Origin: Chloroflexota bacterium | GTDB lineage: Bacteria; Chloroflexota; UBA6077; CF-72 | Length of the DNA stretch: 5,225 nt | Direction: 5' to 3' | Assembly: GCA_019242065.1 (NCBI GenBank) | Contig: JAFAWJ010000761.1 | Location: 1-5,225, forward strand | Part shown: positions 1-4,958 of the stretch, piece by piece | Numbering within the stretch: position 1 is the first letter of the stretch | Layout of the letters: each line of letters opens with the position of its first letter | Notes under the pieces: generated by a model | Seen by the model: only the letters and a program-made list of their open reading frames with translations | Database searches by the model: none | What the model was told of the DNA's origin: nothing | Program-made: the position numbers and the translations under genes

Positions 1-2
1 AC

Positions 3-326
3 CTGGACGCCGCTGCGATTGTCGTTATTACACGCTCGGGGATGACCGCGGAGCTGCTGTCGCGCGGTCGCGGCCACGTGCCGATCTATTCCTTCACGCC
101 CGACTCGAGCGTGGCCCGTCGCCTGGCGCTGTGGTGGGGCATCACGCCGATTCACCAGCAGTTGGCCACCGACATCGAATCGAACGTCGCGGCGATGGAG
201 GGCTATTTGCTGGAGCACACCTTCGCCGTGCAGGGCGACGTGGTGGTCATCGCCGGGTCGGACCCCTTCAAGCTCGGAGTGCATACCAATTCGGTCAAGT
301 TCCACGTCCTCGGCCAGCGGCCGTAG
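3..326 (+). CDS. pyk: Pyruvate kinase, C-terminal domain (5' truncated by window edge)
   Basis: Pyruvate kinase converts phosphoenolpyruvate and ADP to pyruvate and ATP, the last step of glycolysis in the cytoplasm. Only the last 107 residues are present. The frame is open from the left edge, so the catalytic barrel lies outside the window. What remains reads as the alpha/beta C-terminal domain: a strand with 'AIVVITRSGMTAELLSR', then 'VPIYSFTPDSSVARRLALWWGI', an acidic helix, 'QGDVVVIAGSDP' and 'HTNSVKFHVLG'. These match the usual order of that domain ('TxSGxTA..LSRxRP..PIxAxTP....RxLxLxWGV...GDxVVIxAGxP...TNxxKVHxxG'). This domain carries the allosteric site in many pyruvate kinases; I cannot predict an effector here. 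The ATG at 42 is internal to the domain and is not the true start. The 3' end overlaps the convergent phosphoesterase gene by 32 bp. Identification is firm; regulation is unknown. Confidence 0.93.
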   Translation: MDAAAIVVITRSGMTAELLSRGRGHVPIYSFTPDSSVARRLALWWGITPIHQQLATDIESNVAAMEGYLLEHTFAVQGDVVVIAGSDPFKLGVHTNSVKFHVLGQRP

Positions 327-840
327 GGTCGAGATCCCACTCGGCCACGGGCTGGTAGCGACCGTCGCGCAGCTCGAGGTAGCTGATGCGGTCGATGAGC
401 CAGGGCGCGTCGAGGGCCAGCTCGGTGGCCGCGGTGTGCAATAGCTCGTCGCGGTCACGCTTGGCGCCGTAGCGGATACACGTGATGTGCCACGGCCACT
501 CGTGGCGACCGCCCATCTGCATGTGCGTGCCGTCGAAGAGGCGCTCGCGTGCCAGGTCCAGTTGCTGCGTGTCGTGCACGCTAACCGCCAGCGGTGCTTC
601 GGGGTGGCCCAGCACGAAGACAGGGCCGAGGCGTACCGGCACCGGAGCGACGAAGGCGTGCCGTACCTGGGCTTCGATGTCTTCGAGCGGCACCGTCGGT
701 GGCCGATAGCACACCGTCAGATGGGGTGGCAGACGGGTGGCCTGGCGGGCGTCGTGGCGCTCGCGCCAGGCCTGGATCTGAGCGCCCAGATCGCCGGGCA
801 CCACGGCGACCAGCACCCTGCGCGGGACTGGGGGCTGCAT
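295..840 (-). CDS. 2H phosphoesterase, 2'-5' RNA ligase (LigT/ThpR)-like protein
   Basis: The protein is 181 residues from the ATG at 838-840. It carries the two H-x-T signatures that define the 2H phosphoesterase superfamily: 'PPHLTVCY' (His40, Thr42) and 'WPWHITCIRY' (His118, Thr120). They are 78 residues apart and each follows a proline- or tryptophan-rich turn, as expected for the bilobed fold in which both His-Thr pairs face one cleft. Family members hydrolyse 2',3'-cyclic phosphates or join RNA halves by reversible 2'-5' linkage. The physiological substrate of most bacterial members is unclear, so I give no gene symbol. The frame is open upstream to a GTG at 918, but the ATG at 840 places the first beta strand ('RRVLVAVVPGD') five residues after Met, which fits the family. 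No clear Shine-Dalgarno sequence precedes either start. The 3' end overlaps pyk convergently, and the start faces the next operon across 34 bp. Confidence 0.85.
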   Translation of the reverse strand: MQPPVPRRVLVAVVPGDLGAQIQAWRERHDARQATRLPPHLTVCYRPPTVPLEDIEAQVRHAFVAPVPVRLGPVFVLGHPEAPLAVSVHDTQQLDLARERLFDGTHMQMGGRHEWPWHITCIRYGAKRDRDELLHTAATELALDAPWLIDRISYLELRDGRYQPVAEWDLDPTAAGRGRGT

Positions 841-857
841 ACCAAGAGGTACGGTAT
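839..857. promoter_or_regulatory. Imperfect dyad in divergent spacer, candidate operator
   Basis: ATACC at 839-843 is mirrored by GGTAT at 853-857, with nine bases between. A second, nested dyad TACC-AAGA-GGTA spans 840-851. The element sits in the only spacer shared by the phosphoesterase gene and the two-component operon and overlaps the phosphoesterase start codon. Half-sites of five bases can arise by chance, so binding by a regulator is only a possibility. Confidence 0.2.
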
Positions 858-860
858 CTT
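855..860 (+). promoter_or_regulatory. Possible -10 element (TATCTT) for the 875-3032 operon
   Basis: TATCTT fits a TANNNT-type -10 box and lies in the most AT-rich stretch of the 34-bp spacer. It would give a transcript start around 866-868, just ahead of the GTG at 875. I see no good -35 hexamer at the usual distance (832-837 is GGGCTG). The call rests on position and local AT content. Confidence 0.22.
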
Positions 861-874
861 TTGCATCGAAGGAC

Positions 875-1261
875 GTGCAGCCCCACCGCGAGCCGCTCTC
901 GCCCGAGCGGTTTCTCACTGAAGCGGCGCAATTGCATCAGACGTGGATCCGCCGCTTCGACGCGCAGCATCGTCGCCGACCGCGGCCTCCGGAAATCGAG
1001 GCCGAACGCCTGCGACTCGTGCGACGCTTGCAGCTTGTGCAGCGGCTGCAGCAGGAGACGGGTGGCGATCCGCAGGAGTTGTCGCGCAAGTTACGCGGGT
1101 TGAAGGAGTCGCCGAAGGAGGCGCGGCTGGTCGAGGGGGATCAGCCGTTTCTGGCGGCGCTGCTGCAGACGTGGGAGGCGGCGCAGCTGCCGCAAGCCTC
1201 GACCATCGCCGCGGGTGCCAATCCCCCGAAACCCTCCGGGACGGTGGAATTCCGTTGGTGA
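875..1261 (+). CDS. Uncharacterised 128-residue helical protein, first gene of two-component operon
   Basis: I do not recognise this protein. It appears genuinely coding: third codon positions are strongly G/C-rich, and its stop overlaps the next gene's start as GTGA. Residues about 10-60 are rich in Arg, Gln, Glu and Leu ('EIEAERLRLVRRLQLVQRLQ') and should form one or two long amphipathic helices, perhaps a coiled coil. Residues about 66-85 are basic and acidic mixed. A short hydrophobic helix, 'DQPFLAALLQTWEAA', follows, then a flexible Ala/Pro-rich tail ending in 'GTVEFRW'. There is no signal peptide, membrane segment or cysteine. The start is uncertain: AAGGA at 869-873 is only one base before the GTG at 875, which is closer than normal; TTG at 932 is another candidate. 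Its position suggests a cytoplasmic accessory to the kinase, but this is an inference from position only. Confidence 0.7.
   Translation: MQPHREPLSPERFLTEAAQLHQTWIRRFDAQHRRRPRPPEIEAERLRLVRRLQLVQRLQQETGGDPQELSRKLRGLKESPKEARLVEGDQPFLAALLQTWEAAQLPQASTIAAGANPPKPSGTVEFRW
1243..1248 (+). promoter_or_regulatory. Ribosome binding site (GGTGGA) for the histidine kinase
   Basis: GGTGGA ends nine bases before the GTG at 1258. This supports GTG 1258 (overlapping the upstream TGA) as the kinase start, rather than any codon in the 300 bases of open frame further upstream. TTG 1255 remains possible. Confidence 0.5.
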
Positions 1262-2379
1262 CGGAGGCGTTGTTCTCGCCAACGGCGGCAGCACGCGAGG
1301 CGCAGCGCCGGGATGCGCACGGCGTGGTGCGCGCCTGGCTCCGTGTGCCGCTGTTCTGGCGGCTGCTCGGCGTCAACCTGGTCGTGGTCCTCGGCGGCGC
1401 CGTCGTCGGCACGTGGCTCACCCAGCGCCTGGTGCTCAACGGCGCCTTCACCCCGTTGACCCACGCGATCCTGGTTCTCGCCGCGCTGTGCCTGTCCGCG
1501 GGCCTGACCATGCTGTTGCTGCGCGAGACGTTCCGTCCCATCCATTCGCTGCGCGAAGCGACCCGCGCCTTCAACGCCGGCGACCACTCCGCACGCGCAA
1601 GCCTCGCCCCGCTCACCGACCCCGACGTCGCAGCCCTGGTCGTGGACGTCAACGCGCTCTGGGACCGCCTCCAAGCCGACGACACCACGATCCGCGAGAA
1701 AACCGAGCAGGCCGAACGCCTGGCCGCACAGGTCATCATGGCCCAGGAAGAGGAGCGGCGCCGCGTCGCGCGCGAGCTGCACGACGAAGCCGGCCAGGCG
1801 CTGACCGCGGTCATCATTGGTCTGGAGCGCGGGCTGGCCAGCATGCCCGAGACCTACGCGGCCGACCTGCCGGTCCAGCCGCGCCAGCTGATCTCAGACC
1901 TGCGCGACCTGGCCGCTCAAACGCTCGACGAGGTGCGCAAGCTGGCGCTGGAGCTGCGTCCGTCAGTCCTGGACGACCTGGGGCTGGTCGCCGCGTTGCG
2001 CCAGTACGTGCGCGCGACCCAAGAGCGCTCTGGTCTGCAGGCGCAGCTTACGGTCGTCGGTTGGGACGAAGAGGCTGACGCCCGCCTGCCCGCGGAAGTC
2101 GAAACAGCCCTGTTCCGCATTGCGCAAGAGGCGCTGACGAATGCGATTCGGCATGCGCACGCCCAATCCGTCCAGGTGCGACTGCGCCGCACAGCCGAGT
2201 CGGTCACGCTCGAGGTGCGGGATGACGGGATCGGCCTCGGCGCGGCACACGCGTCGGACGACGGCGAGCACCTGGGGATGTTCGGTATGCGCGAACGGGC
2301 GCGCTTGCTCGGCGGCCAGTTGGTGGCGACGCCAGTCTCGCCGCGCGGCACCCTGGTGCAGGTGAGCGTGCCGCTGTGA
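1258..2379 (+). CDS. Membrane histidine kinase, NarL/DesK-type (HAMP, HisKA_3, HATPase_c)
   Basis: This is a 373-residue sensor kinase that autophosphorylates on histidine and passes the phosphate to the response regulator encoded next to it. Domains in order: a cytoplasmic N-terminus; TM1 at about 36-57; a loop of about 10-12 residues; TM2 at about 66-88; a HAMP linker at 89-141 beginning 'RETFRPIHSLREATRAF'; a short coiled segment; a HisKA_3 dimerisation domain with phospho-acceptor His175 in 'RRRVARELHDEAGQAL', plus the family's 'LRPSVLDDLGL' at about 233-243; and a HATPase_c domain with N-box Asn295 ('EALTNAIRHAH'), G1 'DDGIG' at 322-326 and G2 'LGMFGMRER' at 339-347. All expected catalytic residues are present. 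The near absence of an extracytoplasmic domain suggests sensing within or at the membrane, or through a partner. The frame continues open upstream of 1258, but that stretch is the out-of-phase shadow of the preceding gene. Confidence 0.93.
   Translation: MTEALFSPTAAAREAQRRDAHGVVRAWLRVPLFWRLLGVNLVVVLGGAVVGTWLTQRLVLNGAFTPLTHAILVLAALCLSAGLTMLLLRETFRPIHSLREATRAFNAGDHSARASLAPLTDPDVAALVVDVNALWDRLQADDTTIREKTEQAERLAAQVIMAQEEERRRVARELHDEAGQALTAVIIGLERGLASMPETYAADLPVQPRQLISDLRDLAAQTLDEVRKLALELRPSVLDDLGLVAALRQYVRATQERSGLQAQLTVVGWDEEADARLPAEVETALFRIAQEALTNAIRHAHAQSVQVRLRRTAESVTLEVRDDGIGLGAAHASDDGEHLGMFGMRERARLLGGQLVATPVSPRGTLVQVSVPL
2360..2366 (+). promoter_or_regulatory. Ribosome binding site (AGGTGAG) for the response regulator
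   Basis: AGGTGAG lies inside the 3' end of the kinase gene, nine bases before the GTG at 2376. It supports the GTGA-overlapping start and coupled translation of kinase and regulator. Confidence 0.55.
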
Positions 2380-3032
2380 TTCGGGTCTTGCTGGCGGACG
2401 ACCACACCATCGTGCGCGAAGGCGTGCGATTGTGTCTGGAGGCGATGGGCGATATCGCCGTGGTCGCCGAAGCTGAAGACGGCCAGGAGGCGGTGCAACT
2501 GTCTGCGCAGCTGCGGCCCGACGTCGCCGTGATGGACCTGACCATGCCGCGGCTCAATGGCGTCGAGGCGATCCGCCAGATCAAGCGGGACGTGCCCGAG
2601 ACTGAAGTCGTGGTCTTATCGGTGCACGACAGTGAGGCGTACGTGGTGCAGGCGCTGCGGGCAGGCGCGGCCGGCTACGTGTTGAAGCGCAACGCCGCGA
2701 CCGAGCTCGCGGCGGCGATCCGCGCGGCACACGAGGGCCAGGCGTACCTGCACCCGGCGATTGCTCGGCGGGTGATTGACGACTATCTGTCGCGCATCCA
2801 CGCCTCGGAGAACGTCGTCTCGGAGCCGTACGAGCGTTTGACGCCGCGGGAGCGTGAGGTGCTGCAGCTGGCGGCCGAGGGGCACAGCACCCGATCTATC
2901 GCCGGGCTGCTGTGCTTGAGCACCAAGACGGTCGAGCACCATCGGGCGAGTCTGATGACCAAGCTGGGGCTGCATGGTCAGACGGAGTTGGTGAAGTACG
3001 CGATCCGCGCGGGTTTGGTCGAATCAGCCTGA
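2376..3032 (+). CDS. LuxR/NarL-family response regulator
   Basis: This is a 218-residue DNA-binding response regulator and almost certainly the partner of the kinase just upstream. The receiver domain (about 1-120) has the acidic pair Asp8/Asp9 in 'VLLADDHTIVREG', phospho-acceptor Asp54 in 'VAVMDLTMPRLNGVEA', switch residue Ser82 in 'VVVLSVHDSEAYV', and Lys104 in 'GAAGYVLKRNA'. A linker of about 30 residues leads to a LuxR-type helix-turn-helix at 155-216: 'LTPREREVLQLAAEGHSTRS', then the recognition helix region 'STKTVEHHRASLMTKLGL' and 'ELVKYAIRAGL'. Length and residue set are standard for the family. The GTG start overlaps the kinase TGA by four bases. The gene ends 20 bp from the convergent stop of the NTF2-like gene, and I see no strong terminator there. 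Its DNA targets cannot be read from this window. Confidence 0.95.
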   Translation: MIRVLLADDHTIVREGVRLCLEAMGDIAVVAEAEDGQEAVQLSAQLRPDVAVMDLTMPRLNGVEAIRQIKRDVPETEVVVLSVHDSEAYVVQALRAGAAGYVLKRNAATELAAAIRAAHEGQAYLHPAIARRVIDDYLSRIHASENVVSEPYERLTPREREVLQLAAEGHSTRSIAGLLCLSTKTVEHHRASLMTKLGLHGQTELVKYAIRAGLVESA

Positions 3033-3052
3033 GCGTTCAGCCCAGAATTTGT

Positions 3053-3712
3053 TTAGCAGTCCATGCGTTTCGGGGCGCCCTGCAGGGCGATCTCCTCGAC
3101 TCGCCAGCCAGCGGCGATCTTGCGCAACGTGTAACTCTGGTCGCTGTCTTCGCGCACGCAGCGCACCGCACGCCCCTGGTTGTCGACCTCGTCGTACGTC
3201 CACACCTCGTGCGTGGTGATGGTCACGTCACCCGTCGGGCTCGACGACGTCGACAGCACGTCGAGCTGATACGGGGTACTGCCGGCCAGGTGCAGCCCAC
3301 CTGAGATCAAATGCTCCGCCTCGGTGCGTTCGAACGCCAGCGCATCCGAGCTGAACGCGTCGGTGAGCGCCTTCAGCTTGCCTTCGCTCGGGTCTTTGTA
3401 CGCCTCGAAGACGAGATCGAGTGAGCGGCGCAGGGCCATCTCGGGCTCGTTGGTCTGGGCCACGGCGGTGGCGGTCGCCGCGACACTGGCGCGCACGATT
3501 GCGGTCAGGGATGCCTGGGCGGCGACCAGCTCGGTTTCGGCGGTATCCGCACGGTTTTCGGCCGATCGGCGGGCGGCGTCCTGCTGCCGCGCCCACAGCA
3601 CACCGCCGACCACGGCTCCGAGCACCAGCAGCACCACGACCAACGGAAACAGCCGCCGCAGTGGGCTGGGCTCGACACCCGCGACGCGCATATCCGTTAT
3701 GCAGTAAAGCAT
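3053..3712 (-). CDS. Single-pass membrane protein with probable NTF2-like (SnoaL/IMS-type) C-terminal domain
   Basis: The predicted protein is 219 residues. After a short basic cytoplasmic N-terminus there is one strong transmembrane helix at about 21-41 ('LFPLVVVLLVLGAVVGGVLW'). An Ala/Glu/Arg-rich helical stretch at about 42-85 is a probable coiled-coil stalk, and a folded C-terminal domain spans about 92-215. That domain opens with a helix ('SLDLVFEAYKDPSEGKLKAL'). It ends with the strand pattern 'VTITTHEVWTYDEVDNQGR' ... 'DQSYTLRKIAAGWRVEEI', which resembles the closing strands of NTF2-like folds; this is a fold-level guess. Cys185 and the C-terminal Cys219 are the only cysteines outside the N-terminus. 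The ATG at 3712 is chosen because AAAGGAG lies four bases upstream; the ATG at 3691 would remove only seven residues. The frame stays open to 3955, but that part is antisense to the transpeptidase. The function is unknown, and the divergent neighbour suggests an envelope role. Confidence 0.82.
   Translation of the reverse strand: MLYCITDMRVAGVEPSPLRRLFPLVVVLLVLGAVVGGVLWARQQDAARRSAENRADTAETELVAAQASLTAIVRASVAATATAVAQTNEPEMALRRSLDLVFEAYKDPSEGKLKALTDAFSSDALAFERTEAEHLISGGLHLAGSTPYQLDVLSTSSSPTGDVTITTHEVWTYDEVDNQGRAVRCVREDSDQSYTLRKIAAGWRVEEIALQGAPKRMDC
3672..3702 (+). promoter_or_regulatory. Weak candidate promoter for the L,D-transpeptidase gene
   Basis: TCGACA at 3672-3677 is one mismatch from TTGACA, and GTTATG at 3697-3702 is a poor -10 with a long 19-base spacer. 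If used, transcription would begin close to the ATG at 3711 and give a leaderless or almost leaderless message. That would fit the lack of a good ribosome binding site. The element lies inside the 5' end of the opposite-strand gene. Confidence 0.18.
3699..3707 (+). other. Minimal two-codon ORF (ATG-CAG-TAA) before the transpeptidase start
   Basis: ATG at 3699, CAG at 3702 and TAA at 3705 are in the same frame as, and three bases before, the transpeptidase ATG at 3711. The TAA also proves that the transpeptidase cannot start further upstream in this frame. Whether the mini-ORF is on the transcript or translated is unknown; it may be chance. Confidence 0.25.
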
Positions 3713-4958
3713 GTTGCTCCTTTCGCGAGCCTGGAGCCGAGGCCTGGTGCTGTCCGTCGCGCTGCTGGCGTGGTTCAGCGTCGGTGGCCTGGGCACCGCG
3801 TACGCCAACCGCTTCGGGCCGCCGTGGCAGTCGCGGGTGATCGTCGACAGCGCCACGCTGTATACACAGGCCGACCAGGGCTCGACGGTGGTGGGACCGC
3901 TCTCACGCGGGCAGCTCGTGGTGGTGGTCAGCGAGACGACGGCGGCCGATGGCACGGCCTGGACGCAGACGCAGTCGCCGGACGGCTGGATCCTGTCAGA
4001 TCAGATCGCCGAGGAGACCCAGCCATGGGTGGCCGAGGTGACCGTGGCGAGCGTGTCGATCTACGCGCGGCCGAATACTGGCGAGCCGATTCGACGCACG
4101 GCTCGGCGCGGCGACCTGTTGCGCGTCACGGGTGCCTCGCCAGGCATTGGCGGCGACACGCGCGTGTGGTGGTCGACCACGGAGGGCTACGTCGCGCTCA
4201 ATACCCTGCGCGAATCGACCTCGGACTGGGCCACCGGGTGGACGCTGCCGGCGGCGGACGCGGCGCCTGGCGGCTGGTGGGGGACGTTTCGCTCGCAGAT
4301 CAACGTGCGGGCGGCCGCTTCGACGAAGGCGCCGATCGTCGGCACGCTGGGGCCTGGGGATCGCGTCAAGGTCCTGAGCGAGGTGACGGGCGACGCCGTG
4401 AACGGCAACCGCACCTGGTACCTCATCGACGGTGGCCGGTACGCCGGGGCGGTGGTGCACTCGTCTCTGGTCACCCATATGGCGCCGCCGAAGCAGGTCG
4501 TGGTCGATCGGCCGGCGGACGCGCCCGCGGGCGTCGGGACGATTGTCGTCTCACAGTCGGCGTCGTCGTTGACGTACCTGGATGCGGACAATCAGCCGCA
4601 GTTCACGACATATGTAAGCCTGGGGCGGGCGGGGGTGGAGACGCCGCAGGGTGAGTACTCGACGATGGGCAAATATCGGTTCGACAACATGAGCTCGGCG
4701 ACGGTGTCGAATGCGGACCATGACTACTATCTGCCAAACGTGCCGTTCGTGCAGTACTACCTGGATGGCGGGTACGCGATTCACAGTACGTACTGGCATG
4801 ACCAGTTTGGGCTGATGGAGAGTCAGGGGTGTATCAACCTGACGTGGGCGGACGGAGAGTATCTATTCGGCCTGACGCAGCCGACGGTCGCCGACGGAGA
4901 CATCGCCCGCTGGGCCGTAGGCGGCCTGGCGGCGACGCCCGTCATGATCGTTCAGTAG
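3711..4958 (+). CDS. Secreted L,D-transpeptidase with SH3b-like repeats and C-terminal YkuD domain
   Basis: The 415-residue precursor begins with a signal peptide: Arg at 6 and 10, a hydrophobic core at about 12-28, and probable cleavage after 'TAYA' near residue 32. Three SH3b-like modules follow, at about 42-101, 107-168 and 191-255; the third reads 'INVRAAASTKAPIVGTLGPG'. Such modules usually bind cell wall. After a Pro-rich linker comes a YkuD domain at about 275-415: 'TYVSLGRAGVETPQGEYS', then His358 in 'YAIHSTYWHDQFG' and the probable nucleophile Cys374 in 'ESQGCINLTWADGEYLF'. YkuD enzymes cross-link peptidoglycan peptides (3-3 links) or attach proteins through an acyl-enzyme on this Cys. 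The signature departs from the common IHGT and [ST]HGC forms, with Ser359 and Gln372. The ATG at 3711 is fixed by an in-frame TAA six bases upstream. No clear ribosome binding site is seen. Confidence 0.92.
   Translation: MLLLSRAWSRGLVLSVALLAWFSVGGLGTAYANRFGPPWQSRVIVDSATLYTQADQGSTVVGPLSRGQLVVVVSETTAADGTAWTQTQSPDGWILSDQIAEETQPWVAEVTVASVSIYARPNTGEPIRRTARRGDLLRVTGASPGIGGDTRVWWSTTEGYVALNTLRESTSDWATGWTLPAADAAPGGWWGTFRSQINVRAAASTKAPIVGTLGPGDRVKVLSEVTGDAVNGNRTWYLIDGGRYAGAVVHSSLVTHMAPPKQVVVDRPADAPAGVGTIVVSQSASSLTYLDADNQPQFTTYVSLGRAGVETPQGEYSTMGKYRFDNMSSATVSNADHDYYLPNVPFVQYYLDGGYAIHSTYWHDQFGLMESQGCINLTWADGEYLFGLTQPTVADGDIARWAVGGLAATPVMIVQ
3717..3723 (-). promoter_or_regulatory. Ribosome binding site (AAAGGAG) for the NTF2-like membrane protein
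   Basis: Read on the minus strand, AAAGGAG ends four bases before the ATG at 3710-3712. It is the best Shine-Dalgarno match in the window and decides this start over the ATG at 3691. The site lies within codons 3-5 of the opposite-strand transpeptidase gene. Confidence 0.6.

Noticed and set aside
311..323. Perfect inverted repeat CGGCC-AGC-GGCCG near the pyk stop, as a terminator
   Set aside because: The stem is only five base pairs, no T-run follows, and it lies within both overlapping coding sequences. GC-rich repeats of this size are common by chance here.
943..1257. Open frame extending the histidine kinase about 105 codons upstream
   Set aside because: It is Ala/Gly/Arg-rich low-complexity translation out of phase with the 875-1261 gene. 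The ribosome binding site at 1243-1248 and the GTGA overlap support a start at 1258.
915..1844. Long minus-strand frame opposite the kinase region
   Set aside because: Its product is Ser/Arg/Ala/Thr-rich with no recognisable domain. It is antisense to well-supported HAMP and HisKA_3 coding sequence and is an expected by-product of high GC.
3029..3052. Possible terminator between the convergent response regulator and NTF2-like genes
   Set aside because: The only stem I find (CTGA-GCGT-TCAG) has four base pairs and no T-run directly after it, which is too weak to call.
3860..3865. GTATAC palindrome as a -10 region for the minus-strand membrane protein gene
   Set aside because: TATACA on the minus strand resembles a -10, but there is no convincing -35. 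It would need a leader of about 140 bases inside the transpeptidase gene, and the motif is short enough to be chance.
3713..3955. N-terminal extension of the minus-strand membrane protein to 3955
   Set aside because: The extension is antisense to the transpeptidase signal peptide and first SH3b module. It has no domain, and AAAGGAG points to the ATG at 3712.
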